Assembly: GCA_037903355.1 (NCBI GenBank)
Contig: JBAJFE010000025.1
Location: 186,001-250,000 of the forward strand
Origin: Trichuris trichiura
Taxonomy: Eukaryota; Nematoda; Enoplea; Trichinellida; Trichuridae
Direction of reading: 5' to 3'
DNA length: 64,000 nt
The first letter of the stretch is position 1. Each line of letters opens with the position of its first letter. Shown here piece by piece: positions 12,263 to 23,426 of the stretch. The position numbers were made by a program, and so were the translations under genes. The notes under the pieces are model-generated. The model was not told the origin of the DNA, made no database searches, and worked only from the letters and a program-made list of their open reading frames with translations.

Positions 12263-12300
12263 TTTCGGCAAAGCCGGTGGCCACCACGGCTTTGCCGAAA
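12263..12300. repeat. GC-rich hairpin upstream of the LINE frame
   Basis: TTTCGGCAAAGCCG is answered by CGGCTTTGCCGAAA, a perfect 14-bp stem with about ten bases in the loop. A second, 7-bp stem (AGGGGTT/AACCCCT) lies at about 12210-12235. Both lie just 5' of the first zinc-finger codons of the minus-strand LINE, where R2-type elements carry a structured leader. Confidence 0.75.
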
Positions 12301-13178
12301 CGCCATCTGCCAAACTGAAAGTAATGAACTTGCACTGGTGACCATCCAAGAGGGATGCGTCGACGGGATATTGCATTACATGCAGTAGTGTGCAAACTCA
12401 TGTCTATTCTAGTAATGAAACTGGATTGTGTTTTTAAAATACCCTTTTTTCGCTTAACTGTTACGCAGAGGAAGCGACAATGATGCATTCTTCCTGAAAA
12501 GAAAAACAGTTTACCTTGTTGCAAAGTAATGAACTGGAAAAAAGTGTCTTCAGAATTGACCGCTTTGACACCGTTTAAAACGGTGACCTTGCACCGGCAA
12601 CGTCTTTCGTAAGAGAGAAAAAGTGAATTAGTAGGTGACAACGAAGGCAAAAGGTGCCCATAATGTTTCAACTAAAGGTTGTTGAAAAATTGAACTATCA
12701 TTAAAGTTCTTTAGCATTCGTTAATGTGGCGACCTTAGCTTTCTCTGCACAGACACCCTATTGACATCTGCATCACAAAGGTTCAGCGCAGAAGGAGAGA
12801 CCATTGCTTGGCAGCTGTAGAACGTGTCAATTGGCTGAGTGAGACACTGTCAAGGACAGTGCGGTGTTTTTAATGGCTGCTTGCTGAGATATGGCGAGCA
12901 GAAAAATGCATTAATTTTGACACGGATAGACACCGTCAGCATGCCAGGTGTTCATGGCGTTCGCGGCTGCTGCTAACCCATTGCGACCGGCCTCTAACTG
13001 CACTAGAACTATTGGTATGCGCGTGCAAGTGGGCGTCGCCGGAACAAGAATCGGAGAAAAATTTTAACCAGCAGAAAGAGCTCTTCGCAAGTTCATATGT
13101 GCCGTTAACAGTCTAATCTGCAGAAGCTTCAAGCAGGTCATTGTCGACAAATGTTTGCCATCGTCACAGAGACAGCTT
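12301..13178. other. No supported gene
   Basis: The longest frame (12249-12671, minus) has no recognisable motif and biased, low-complexity composition. The stretch could include the 5' leader of the LINE and unrelated spacer. Confidence 0.5.
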
Positions 13179-13826
13179 TCAACTTGCTTCTATTACTAAT
13201 TTTCCCTGAGCATTGCCGTTTAGCTTCTTATCCACTGCCAACGCAAATGTTAAAGGAACGTTCAAAGGCATTGTCCTGTAGTTCTCGTCGATGGGAACGT
13301 TCAGTTGGGAGGAAAAATGATCTGTACCATTTGAACTGTTTTCCCTTGCGTTATCGCCAAACACTCCGGAAAAATTAACGTAAGCATGCTGCTTGCAGAA
13401 CCACTTTCTGTCGTTTGTCCGAACTTTTGTCATATGAAACGGACGAACAAAAGCCACAGGTGTGTCCAAAGTAACGGTTTTGTAATTCGAATCTTCTGGC
13501 CAAGGTTGGCAAGTCACTGATGCCGTCGAAGCGACGACGCGATCATCCGACATTGACCAAGGCACAGTTGCTTGGAAAAGAGTGCCCTTCAAACTGGTTG
13601 TATTCCGTACGTGTAGTTTGTTCGTCTCAATCTGTTGCAGTTGCTCCTTGCTGGGCAAAGCGGGCCGGGACGCTTTGCTCGAACCGCCGCTGCTGCTGGA
13701 CAAACGATGACCGGTTGAGGTGGAAAAATCAAAAACGCTGTTCCAATTCCTACGTAAATAACTCCCCAATCCTCTTAAGCTCTTCAAGCTGACTCGAAAC
13801 TGCCTTGCAGGTGGTCTTAAAATATT
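13179..13826 (-). CDS. Unidentified open frame, possible exon
   Basis: The minus strand is open for about 215 codons, the longest uninterrupted frame in the gene-poor half. There is no ATG near its beginning, so if real it is an exon; AG sites at about 13803-13812 could be its acceptor. The product has a Ser/Gly-rich stretch (HRLSSSSGGSSKAS) and an internal echo: SNYKTVTLDTPVAF against ENYRTMPLNVPLTF. It ends with its own stop (KLVIEAS). I do not recognise the family. It lies next to mobile-element debris and could be a decayed element protein or the last exon of an unknown gene. Confidence 0.35.
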   Translation of the reverse strand, partial: NILRPPARQFRVSLKSLRGLGSYLRRNWNSVFDFSTSTGHRLSSSSGGSSKASRPALPSKEQLQQIETNKLHVRNTTSLKGTLFQATVPWSMSDDRVVASTASVTCQPWPEDSNYKTVTLDTPVAFVRPFHMTKVRTNDRKWFCKQHAYVNFSGVFGDNARENSSNGTDHFSSQLNVPIDENYRTMPLNVPLTFALAVDKKLNGNAQGKLVIEAS

Positions 13827-13983
13827 TTAAAACATGATCAGTAAAAAACTTAGGCTGCATACTTTTCAACGCCGTGACTTCCTGAAGCATTTGAGCCTCT
13901 GCGCATGGTCCACTCGACCATATAGAGAAGACTTCAGCGCCGTTGAAGGGTGAAGAAGAAACGAACCTACTTCTGTTCGAAGT
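13750..13983 (-). CDS. Unidentified open frame overlapping its neighbour
   Basis: A 77-codon minus-strand frame whose 3' part overlaps the 13179-13826 frame in another phase. It encodes EAQMLQEVTALKSM, KFFTDHVLKYFK and SSQLEELKRIGELFT, an amphipathic, coiled-coil-like sequence that reads more like protein than chance. No ATG start is evident. Either this or the overlapping frame may be real; a splice within the overlap could join them. Function unknown. Confidence 0.3.
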   Translation of the reverse strand, partial: TSNRSRFVSSSPFNGAEVFSIWSSGPCAEAQMLQEVTALKSMQPKFFTDHVLKYFKTTCKAVSSQLEELKRIGELFT

Positions 13984-14204
13984 TCACTGCTCTAACGGCC
14001 CCCTATTAATGAGACGACCTAATTTGCAGTTGGCGGAGGTGAAGAAGGATATTTACGAAAAGCAGCTGCCGCTTCCTTTGCAATCAGTCGATAGGCTATG
14101 ATACTGGCTATAAAAAGCATTTGTCATGAAAGCTTGAATGGAGGAGAAACAATAAAGCAACCGCGCCACCGCCGGTTAACGCCGTCAAATGAACCTCATT
14201 CCGG

Positions 14205-14441
14205 TTGATCGTTGTGGAAAGCGTGGCGCACATTTTCGGCATCGAAGTTGATGAACTGCAAGAGACACTGGAGCACGTAAAACAAATGTGTTCACGGGAC
14301 GAGGCAGAGTTGGCAGGGTCAAGATGGAAGAAAACTCGGCTAAACCTGCCACTGAGGCAGCAAGCAGAACTAACAAAGATGCTCAACACAGCTGTTTTCA
14401 ATAGCGATGACTCATCAGTGTTGGATGTGCAAAAAAATTAA
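14205..14441 (+). CDS. Unidentified short open frame
   Basis: A plus-strand frame of 78 codons without an ATG start. It encodes VAHIFGIEVDELQETLEHVKQ, a charged middle and RQQAELTKMLNTAVF, then a stop. The composition is protein-like, with acidic and helical character, but I recognise no family. It may be an exon of a broken gene that also includes the candidates at 14664-15068. Confidence 0.28.
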   Translation: MIVVESVAHIFGIEVDELQETLEHVKQMCSRDEAELAGSRWKKTRLNLPLRQQAELTKMLNTAVFNSDDSSVLDVQKN

Positions 14442-14663
14442 CCAGACACTTAGAAGACATTTCATCGCTCGAACAGTAGAGTGGTAACAAGGTCCGTAGG
14501 TGGACGGCTAATGTGGTTCACCTTTCAACGGTTAAATTGGAACTTACATGATCAAGTTAAAAACCGGTACAGAGTACGTCTCGTCTCATAATCTCAAGTC
14601 AGCAGCACATAACTGTCCACGTGCCCGGCTCAAATTATTCAATTTTCCTTTCAGCAAAAAGCC

Positions 14664-15068
14664 ATTTACTCAAATTGAAGATAATGATCTACTTCGACCT
14701 TTTGAAGTTATTCAAATTCCTCGCGCCAAGCAGATCAAAATCAAATTCCTTAACATCAAAGCCTAGCTCCGTTCAAAAAAGGCAATCTCCAGCTTTAAAA
14801 AAGCGTTCTAAGTTTCAGCCTAACGCAGTCAAGATGGGCTAATGGTTTGCAAAGCTGTGGCAAAAAGAAGTTTCAGAGTTACTGACTGTTGCAGCAAGCT
14901 GTATTGCAGCCTAACTCATTGAGCAGTTCTGACTATGCTCATTCGAACGTTGATATCAAAAGAGCACGCTTTGATTTAGGTGGTAAGAAACTCCCTTCAT
15001 TAGGAAAATATCCGCTAGCAGTTACAGATGTAAAAGGATGCTCAGTTAGAACAATGGAAAAGAAGGTA
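14664..15068 (+). CDS. Possible exon pair of an unknown gene
   Basis: Two exon-like pieces. The first follows an acceptor TTTTCCTTTCAG at about 14652-14663 and reads KKPFTQIEDNDLLRPFEV or, in another frame, a Lys/Ser-rich tail (RQSPALKKRSKFQPNAV). The second lies between an acceptor ending at about 14894 and a strong donor AAG|GTATGAG at 15069; it reads SLSSSDYAHSNVDIKRARF then DLGGKKLPSLGKYPLAV. Splice signals are good but no homology is apparent to me, and the pieces do not obviously join. Confidence 0.25.
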
Positions 15069-17082
15069 TGAGCAAAAGAGAATACTTTCGTCTATTCAGT
15101 TCGAATCAGAGCATCATTTCGTTGAATGAAAAAAATGACAGCTATTCGCGATGTTAACAACAGTTCAATATTCGGTATGGACAATGTCTAGAGGACATAT
15201 ATGGTGAGCATTCGGTAAAAGTAACAAAAATGAAGGATAACAAATATGATGGACAGGGTAACAAAGTGGAGACATAAATGCGTGCAAAACGTACGAAGGA
15301 CAACCTGGAAAAGGAGGTCCATGCATGAAGAATACAACGGAAAGGGCATAATGCTACCAGTTCGTACAAACTTGAGCAATAACAGCAGCGTTAGTTTTGT
15401 TCTTATTGCTGCTGTTGTTGTTACAAAACTGTACGATAATACTATTGAACACCAGCAAGCAGGAAAGCGTAATAAGAAAGGGGATGTTAATATTAATGTT
15501 TAATTCCATTTTAGATAGAGAGAACGAGCATAAAAGTTAGGAACGGAAAAACCAGTTGAGTTCATTACCGCAGCTGAAAAAGAAAGCATTTAGAAACTTT
15601 GATATCTGTTTGGAAGAAAAAACAAATAGCAAAGTACATTTGCCATGGGTCATTCATAACAATAAGAATATATAGGCTTAGATTCGCTTACCCAGAGCGT
15701 GCAGCACCACGTGTGATATGAATTTCAGATTTTCTCACATTTTGGGACATTTATATACATCCAATGCTGGCGAGGGTACCCCACGCGAAATATGGAATTC
15801 GTTTTCTTTATATACAACAAACATACACTGCTAAGGGAACAATACATTCATGAAACATAAGCAATAATAGCCTTATCTCTACAGCGATATTCTTCTCATG
15901 GCAAACGGGCGTTGTTGAAGCGAAACTATTTATTGTCAGAAGACTCATGCATTTCTGGAACACGCACTGTTTCAACAACGACATTCCAGAAAGGGCGAGG
16001 TCCGACAGAGTCAAGCTCAAAATACTACGCGAATCTTTTGACAACCAACGCTTTGCCTCTTATTAACACTCGCATGCAGCGATCAGACATCGCATGCAAG
16101 AAAAACCATGAAACGAAACTGCTATTGCCAAAGCAATTCCGCTAGGAAGGATATCTTTGTCTATTTAATAATTAATAAATGAGTAGTCTGGGAATGAGAA
16201 GGCATTTTGCTGAATTGTTTTTAATAAAATACTTGCTCTGCGATCATCGTCTGCATCATTAATAGCGGATCGTTGACATTGGATCGGTCTGCTTTTAATT
16301 TCGTTATAAAGTGACATGAAGAAGCACGTAGCACTTTTCCTTTGTGAAATCATGTCAGCGCTTAAAACTTACGCTTTTTAGGGCGTATACTGAATTCTCT
16401 CTAACGGAATAGATACCTGCAGCCACAAAGTCTATAAGAAGACAAAAAAAGGATGCTCATGCTCCCAATGCCGTTCGAAGATGAAAAACAGAAATTGAAT
16501 AACCAACTGAGGATAGGTTGAACATGACAGAAGTGAGTCATGTTGGCATGTGTCGACTGGCAGACGAACAAGGGCAAATTAAGAAACTAAACAGCTTGTA
16601 AAAGTGTGGAAAGTTTAAAAGGCAGAAAGCTGATGTTGGACAACATCGCTGCGTGAAATCAAAGTAATGACAACTATGCACTGCAGTATTTTTCAACCTT
16701 TTCGGGGCCATCGCTCCTATTTTGCCCTTTTCCTCCTTCTGCGTTGGTTCTTGTCTCTTTCGCCTGCTTTTCATCATAATGACTTTTCGTACTTGAGCTG
16801 CCGATACGTAGCAACAGCTAGTTAGCTGTGTCGTTTCTTTCAACGACGCAATCAAAAGCACGGATGCTAATTATTCCATTTAAGGCAATTCAAAACTCGG
16901 TTTTGTACGACTTCAGGTACACTTATACATATCCAATGACGAGGTAAAAATTTAGGCAGGCCTTAAAAAAGCGTCAGACATCTGCTCACAGAATATTAAG
17001 CTCTCAAATTAAAAATACACAACGATTAAGAAATGAAATCTTTCTGCTTTTTGATTGCTGCTTGGTTATTTTGTTGGAACAA
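15069..17082. other. No supported gene
   Basis: Short frames only (for example 15912-16145 plus, 16538-16861 minus), none with motifs or a convincing start and splice pattern. Confidence 0.55.
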
Positions 17083-17267
17083 GTTCCGGAGTCTCTTTTC
17101 TATATACATAAACGGGAACCGTTCCGTAATAAAGTTTTTTCATTATGAAAATCATATTTACAACTTTAGACCGCTGATAACGGGTCTCGAATGACCCGAA
17201 AGCTCCGGAGTCTCATTTCTATATACATAAACGGGATCCGTTCCGTAATAAAGTTGTTTCATTAAGC
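17083..17267. repeat. Two direct half-copies of the foldback family
   Basis: The block from TTCCGGAGTCTC through ATAAACGGGA(A/T)CCGTTCCGTAATAAAG occurs at 17083-17152 and again from 17202, an offset of 119 bp. Between them is ACCGCTGATAACGGGTCTCG, then ACCCGAAAGCTCCGGAG, homologous to the right arm of the palindrome at 23221-23426. The first copy ends CATTATGAAAAT, the same terminus as that palindrome. So the locus looks like one arm duplicated head-to-tail. Confidence 0.8.
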
Positions 17268-20200
17268 CTTGCATTAAATGCAATTTAATTTAGCGTAAAG
17301 TAACGCTGCTTTGCTTATCAGAGCTGAAATAATTTTACACGAACATGCAAAATATCGGCCCTACCTGCCGCGGTGAGACGAAGAAAAAAAAACTAGAAGT
17401 GCGGTAACAATGCAACCGAACTGAACCGACATAAACCTGATGAATCATTGTAACTAATTCCATACACTTTGTTTGCGTTGACTAAGTTGCCCATTTCAAC
17501 TGAATGGTTGTAAAAAGAAAGAATCATGGCCAAAAGGTGTTCCCCGTTTACTCTTTACTTCCGTTTCGCTGAACTGAGTCTGCAAAGGTTTGTTTTTGTG
17601 TCGGACAAACAGCCACGAGATCAATAAGCGATCTGTTGTCTGCCAGGGCTACCTCGGGAGGGCGTGGGTCACCCCCGCAATTGCTGCCTCAGCATGGGCG
17701 AGCAACAGTCTGAGAAGAGATTAGCACAACCGAGTGCGCACCTGTTCGCCTTTCCGAAGCGCTTCTAATAGTAAAGTACGCTATACTGAAAGCGATTAGA
17801 GGAAACGAACTGCAGCGAAGTGATGGATGTCAGCGTACTTATGTGAGGCTCAAGGTAGTACTTTGGTTCCATACGCAATCAAACCTTCTGCAGTTCACAA
17901 AATCAAATTTGCAACGAGCAGCTCGTTATGCCTGATTGAATAAGGATATCCGCAGAAGTAGATTCGTAAAACTGATTCGCCATTTCAATGCTAACAGTCA
18001 TACTTCCACCTTACGTTTGCCCAACTATTGCGAGGAGCGGAACTTTGTGCGTTCACACGAAAATGAGTGAGCATCTTTCTTTTAGTACATAATGTATAAG
18101 GTGAAGGAGACAGAGAAAGTTTTCTGCATTATTGTACAAATCTGCATGAAAATGGCTATTCAAAAGAGCATTCATTCTTTCATTTTTCTAGCTGGCAGTT
18201 AAGCAAACAAAAATGTGGCTTTAAGAACCATGACAGATGTTTCTAATCGGTCGTTTGCTGCTCAGTAACATACGAGAAGCGAAATACGAAACCATTTTGC
18301 CATTTCACCAATTTTTTTTAGTTACTGCCAATCAGAGTTCTGTACTGTGCAGCCGAACAGGTTGAATGTTATCATAGCTTGCTCTCGCTTTTATTCTGCT
18401 ATGCTATGTTTTCGTACAACTTTCCAAATACAGAGGCAAAGCAGGGTGGAAAGACGAGAACATACATTTAAAAAAAAGCTAGATTGCATCTTAATTCAGA
18501 AGGAATCCTTAGGTGCTTTTTACGCTGATTTATGTCTTCGTCATGAATTACTGCTTTGCTTCAGCTTCTTAGCGAGACATGAAATGCTGTAAAGCGTTAC
18601 TGCATATGGATTGTTTTGCTATTTTGTTGCTTCCCAATTCTATTGTTACAAAAAAGCGAATTACGTTTTACCACATAAAACACTTCAATTAAGTTCCATC
18701 TAATCGAATGGGTTGCAAAATGGCACTTAATGATTATCTGCTGGTAGGCCTTGGCTGTGGAAAAATGCGCTGGTGACACGTGTCAGAAAGAAATGCAACT
18801 TCTTGCTAAGTTTAACATTGAAACTGTTTTATTTTTGCAGAAAATGACACAACGAAAATAAACGCGGCGGTACAAATAGGAGGTTAAAAATATTCTGCTG
18901 TGATGCATCACGATGAGTAAAGCACCCAAACATAAATGAGACCAAGACGGACATGCTACACTATTGCTCCTACATTAAGTGCGCCATTTGAGAACACCAA
19001 ACAATCCCTTATTTTGGTAGTACAAATGAGAACTTGATGGGTTTAGTTATCCAAAATAAGCAGTTCTGGATTGCGCTAATACTCATCTTGTCCCACTCGT
19101 TTGCAATAAGCAGATACAAGCTTCAGTGCAGCCTAATTAGATTCAACGCTCTTATTTCTGCGTCTAATTTGAGCAGCACAGCGAAGCAGCAACAGCTTCG
19201 AAGCTTGCGAGTTTTATCATCTTATCATCTTGTGGCCCGTGCATCAACGGTGATATTGAGTGCATAAAGTATCAGCTCCCTATGCAGCTAAAGATTGCAG
19301 TCGCTGAGCTGCCATCAGTAAGAGCAATCTGTTGCCAATATTTCAGGCAAATGATACTTTGCACTATTTTGAAATGGTAATGGTTAATTCCTGTTGACCT
19401 AGTTCAATGGAAGCGTAATAACGAAACGAACAGCTGCCTGTAGGTGTTCGTGGAACTTATTTACAAACGCAGAAACATTAATGATTGTACGAATATCAGA
19501 TGAAACTTTTCGTCAGAGCTGCCAAGCTCAGTCGTCACAGTCGCTAGGGAAAGAAAAGAATTATAAACCGTCTGCTAACGGGTCCTACTGAATGTTTAAA
19601 ACTTTCTGAACCAAACAAATTTGAACATAACCTTTTTAGAATCAGCTTCATTAGCTCATTATAAATGATTTCGAACTTTGCTCGTAGAAATACGCTGAAC
19701 TTATATAATTCTTACAATGAGAACTTACCATCATAGCACCATAGGCGAGCCGCTTTGCCAAGAACTACAGACGCGTTCGAATGGATTACTGACACATTCG
19801 CAACAGTTACTGTACTGAATGTCAGGTTTTGTTAGCCTGCAATTTTCAATAGACCATGAGACAGGTAAGAACAAAGCGGCATGAAGATTGTCAGAGAATA
19901 GTTTAATTTTTATTTTTACACTAACAAAATATCGTTAATAAATTAAACAATTCCATGTTCAATAAATATGATCCTGAAGCAAATTATTTCAAAAAATGAA
20001 CCTGCATTTTGTAGGCAATAAGAACCGTTGACTAAAGTTTTTTAACTCTGAAAAGACTTGGAACAATAGATGTAAATAGTTAAACAAGCCGAGTGCATGT
20101 CAGTTTGCTGCCGAATGAAAGCGACACGCGAAAGCTTAACCAGTTAAATAGCTCAAAGGCAAGTCGGCCATTTTACTAACAGCTGACTACCGTTTATGTA

Positions 20201-20970
20201 CCTGCATTTTGTTTATTTGTAGAAACCATAATTTAAAATCTTTTTATGCAATTGTTGCTAAAATGCGACTTCTTTCCAAGCGTTAAGAGTACGATAGTTC
20301 ACTTATGCGTTACTTGTACGTTTTACTATATTCCTTAGCTATTCTATTTGCAACATTGGTTTTGTGCAGATATTTTAAACGCACCCATTAACAGCTGTTT
20401 TTGTCCCTTCTAGTCTTTCGGTTTTCTTCGTCTGCATGCCTTTATACTGTTTGTCTCTTATTTGGTTGCTGTGTTATATCACCTGCCGTAAAATCTGCCA
20501 TTCCTGGTCATACACGTTCGATGGTGAGCAGAATGAGCAATATGCTCTTTTGTCTCAATCCGTATGAAGTCTCGATCTTGCATCGCTCAGCAGGCAAATG
20601 CGCATGATGCTACATATCAAGTACTTGAAGGCGATTGTCTTTCAGGCCATAATGTCTTTTGAATATGAACTATCGTCTTGCCATAACGCATGAATTTTTT
20701 GTACCTTTACGCTTTGTCTGGCGTAAAGTTTGTTGAGTTTTCGCAATGTTTTAAGTGACCGACTTTGAATTTTAAAAGTGCGAATGCTGTTCGTTTTCAG
20801 TAAGTTTGTCAACTACGCCAGAAAAATTATTTAACTATTATCTCTCTGTTAAAAATAACTTTTTCTCTTACAGTTTTTCTTGCAGCCAAAAGAAAGCAAA
20901 TCCAGCGCTGGCATAATAATAATTGTAATTCAAGCGTACAGAGTGCTTTGAAACGTACTGCACTGCTTCC
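17268..20970. other. No supported gene
   Basis: Only scattered short frames. No RNA gene was recognised. The last few hundred bases should include the promoter of the plus-strand gene starting at 20971; no discrete motif can be called. Confidence 0.55.
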
Positions 20971-22376
20971 ATGGTGAAAATCAACAAACAGAACACCAAA
21001 GACCACAGAAAAAGCATAAGAAAAGTTACTGCTTCAAAGTTGCCACGATCGCTGCAGCCGGTGTTTAGCATTAACGACGTCTTCCAATGGATTCGGCTGT
21101 CTGAAAATAGCTGTTCAAAATATGCCTATCTTTCTTTCTCTTTGGAACAAAGCTCAAACGTTTCACCATCAATGAAACCTTTTCAAACATTCTTTTGTGA
21201 CATTACAGGTGGTTTGTTTGAGCATTGTGCATCAGCCCATATACCCACGCTTCTGTTTGACTTTTATCCGACTGTCAGTGGCGAAGTTAGGAACTCTGAG
21301 CTTAAACGTTTGCGCCTTAAGCCTTCCAAGTTGACTGAAAACATCAAGTATGCCAGTACCAATGAGTAAAATACTTTTCTCCAATACAGTGTTACATTTT
21401 TAGCTCCTTCAAAAGCACCTCTGGATGTTTGAAGCAGCTAAATGGGGTTTCCGCCATTTTCAAAGCTGCCTTGGAAACAGAATCAACAAGTTGTTCAACT
21501 GACATAGCTTTTCACCTGAAACGAAACGGACCCTTACAGAATTATCATACAACAGAATTACGCGTTCTTAACGGCGACAGTTGTGCAGTATTGAAAAGTG
21601 ACAGTGATTATAGTGAAGAAGAAGATTCTGAGATGTCTGCCGCTGACGAAGACTTTTTAATGAAGAAGAAAGTTGCTATGCCTCTCAAGCTTAACGAAGG
21701 TTCATTCGATCATCGCGTCTACGATTTCAGAAGTACGCTGGCGCGCACAGAAATTGATTCTGATGAGCTTTCGGCGACTCCTAATTTTTTGACAATTGAG
21801 TCACGAAATGAAAATACGCAGGAATCTTTTAAGGCAAAAAATCTAAGCGGTTTTCCTATTTTTACTGAAGAATTACTTCAAAACGAAGCAGTTCCAGGTG
21901 CTCAACCCTCTATGAGCTTTTTCGGAGATATGTTGGGTTTTGTACCAACTCAGTGTAACACTACCACCTATGTGCTTAGTCAGCAATCCCAAAAAAGTGT
22001 TAACGAGTGTACAGAAGTTAACTGCACGTCCGTCAGAACTGTTCAATCTGTTCCTTTTCAATGTGGCTTAGAAAGTCAAAGATTGAAAGAAGATGACTAC
22101 CACCTAAGCTGGTCGACAGTACCGAAAAGAAAAAGCAGAGAAAGTAATGAACATGGCAAACGCTTAAAATTGCTTTCACGTTACATTGAAAATCCGACCA
22201 AAAGTCAATCAATAATCACAGTGCAATCACAAGATGCAGACTCTACAACGGATGCTACCTGTCAGCATGAATATGGTGATACTGAATGTGAGGCATCAAT
22301 AATTAATATTAGTGGAATTGCAAGTTGGACCAAACAAAAAGTAGAAACACCAAGTAGGACTTTCTTAAAGTGTTAA
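20971..22376 (+). CDS. Orphan two-exon protein with putative NLS
   Basis: Exon 1 starts at ATG 20971 (MVKINKQNTKDHRKSIRK) and exon 2 runs from 21404 to the TAA at 22374-22376. The acceptor TTTTTAG at 21397-21403 is clear. The donor is GA|GTAAAA after 21365 (38-bp intron), or AA|GTATGC slightly upstream (52 bp); both keep frame. The product is about 455 residues. The N terminus is basic, the middle has an acidic stretch (SDYSEEEDSEMSAADEDF), and near the C terminus PKRKSRESNEHGKRLKLL resembles a bipartite nuclear localisation signal. No enzyme motif or known domain is visible. Length, codon quality and splice sites support a real gene; function is unknown. An upstream exon is possible but not seen. 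Confidence 0.65.
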
Positions 22377-23220
22377 TTGCTGATTTAGTTCATTTAAGAT
22401 TTCCACCAGAAGCGAGCGGAACACTTGAAACTGACAACTCAAAGAACATCGGTAATTAATTTTCTTTAATTCTGGATAGTTGTTGCTCTAGAACACATTT
22501 TCTCCTCCCCATATTTTACGCTAATGTTGAGCGTACGCATAACCTGAGTAGATGGCTACCTGAGTTCATGTAGTCCTAATATGGCAATTAATAATTGCCT
22601 TTTACTTTCAGACTTGTGTGGCAACTGCGTACATTTGATTTAGCATCACATGGACACGGTTGACGATTAAGCTTTAATCTTCCATTAAAAAAGAATTCTG
22701 CGTTGCTAACCGCAATGAATACTTTCTGAGGGAATGTTGCATCTTAATCTGCGAACTACCTTCTTATCGACGCTTATGAAAATAAGCGTTATAAATTATT
22801 TGCGAATGCCATCCAAAACAAATGAATACACTTGAAAAAATTTTCTATTAACTCATTTGCGAGAATTGGCCGCTTAGCAGGTTTAGAGCAACCTGTTTTT
22901 TCCAATGTCGTAAAACCTTGAAATAGATCTATGCAGTTTTTTTCATTACGGATGTTTTAATGGCATACTTTTCCGTTTGTCCTGAGTGAATATCTGTAGG
23001 TAAACTAAGTAAAGTTTTCTACCAATGGATAGACGAAAGATCATTAGGAAACTCTTCCACCTCATTGAGGGTAGAGCTAGAACGTTCAAACAGTTTTGAA
23101 AGACAGTTAACTGCCGTCTGGCAATTTTCCAACTGTTCATTCATCAGCTGCCAGAGCATCAGCTTACTTTAAAATACAATTATTCGCTTGAAAATGTGAT
23201 TTCTTCGTACGGGACCGTAT
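22377..23220. other. No supported gene
   Basis: AT-rich stretch downstream of the orphan gene; it probably holds its 3' untranslated region. Nothing else is recognisable. Confidence 0.55.
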
Positions 23221-23426
23221 ATTTTCATAATGCAAATGTTTTATTACGGAATAGTTCCCGTTTTAATGTGCGTAAACTCCGGAGCTTTCGGGTCGACCGG
23301 GACCCGTCTTCAGTGGTTGTGAATTCACAACCGCTGAAGATGGGTCCCGGTCGACCCGAAAGCTCCGGAGTTTACGCGCATTAAAACGGGAACTATTCCG
23401 TAATAAAACCTTTGCATTATGAAAAT
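23221..23426. repeat. Near-perfect 206-bp palindromic MITE
   Basis: The arms are 103 bases each, meet at GAATTC (23321-23326) and have no spacer. By eye they differ at four positions, so the insertion is recent or the arms are kept alike. The outer ends are ATTTTCATAATG and CATTATGAAAAT. The flanks are GTAT on the left and TATT on the right, compatible with a TA or TAT target duplication. Inner blocks include TTTATTACGGAA, CTCCGGAGCTTTCGGGTCGA and CCGGGACCC. There is no coding capacity. Confidence 0.95.
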
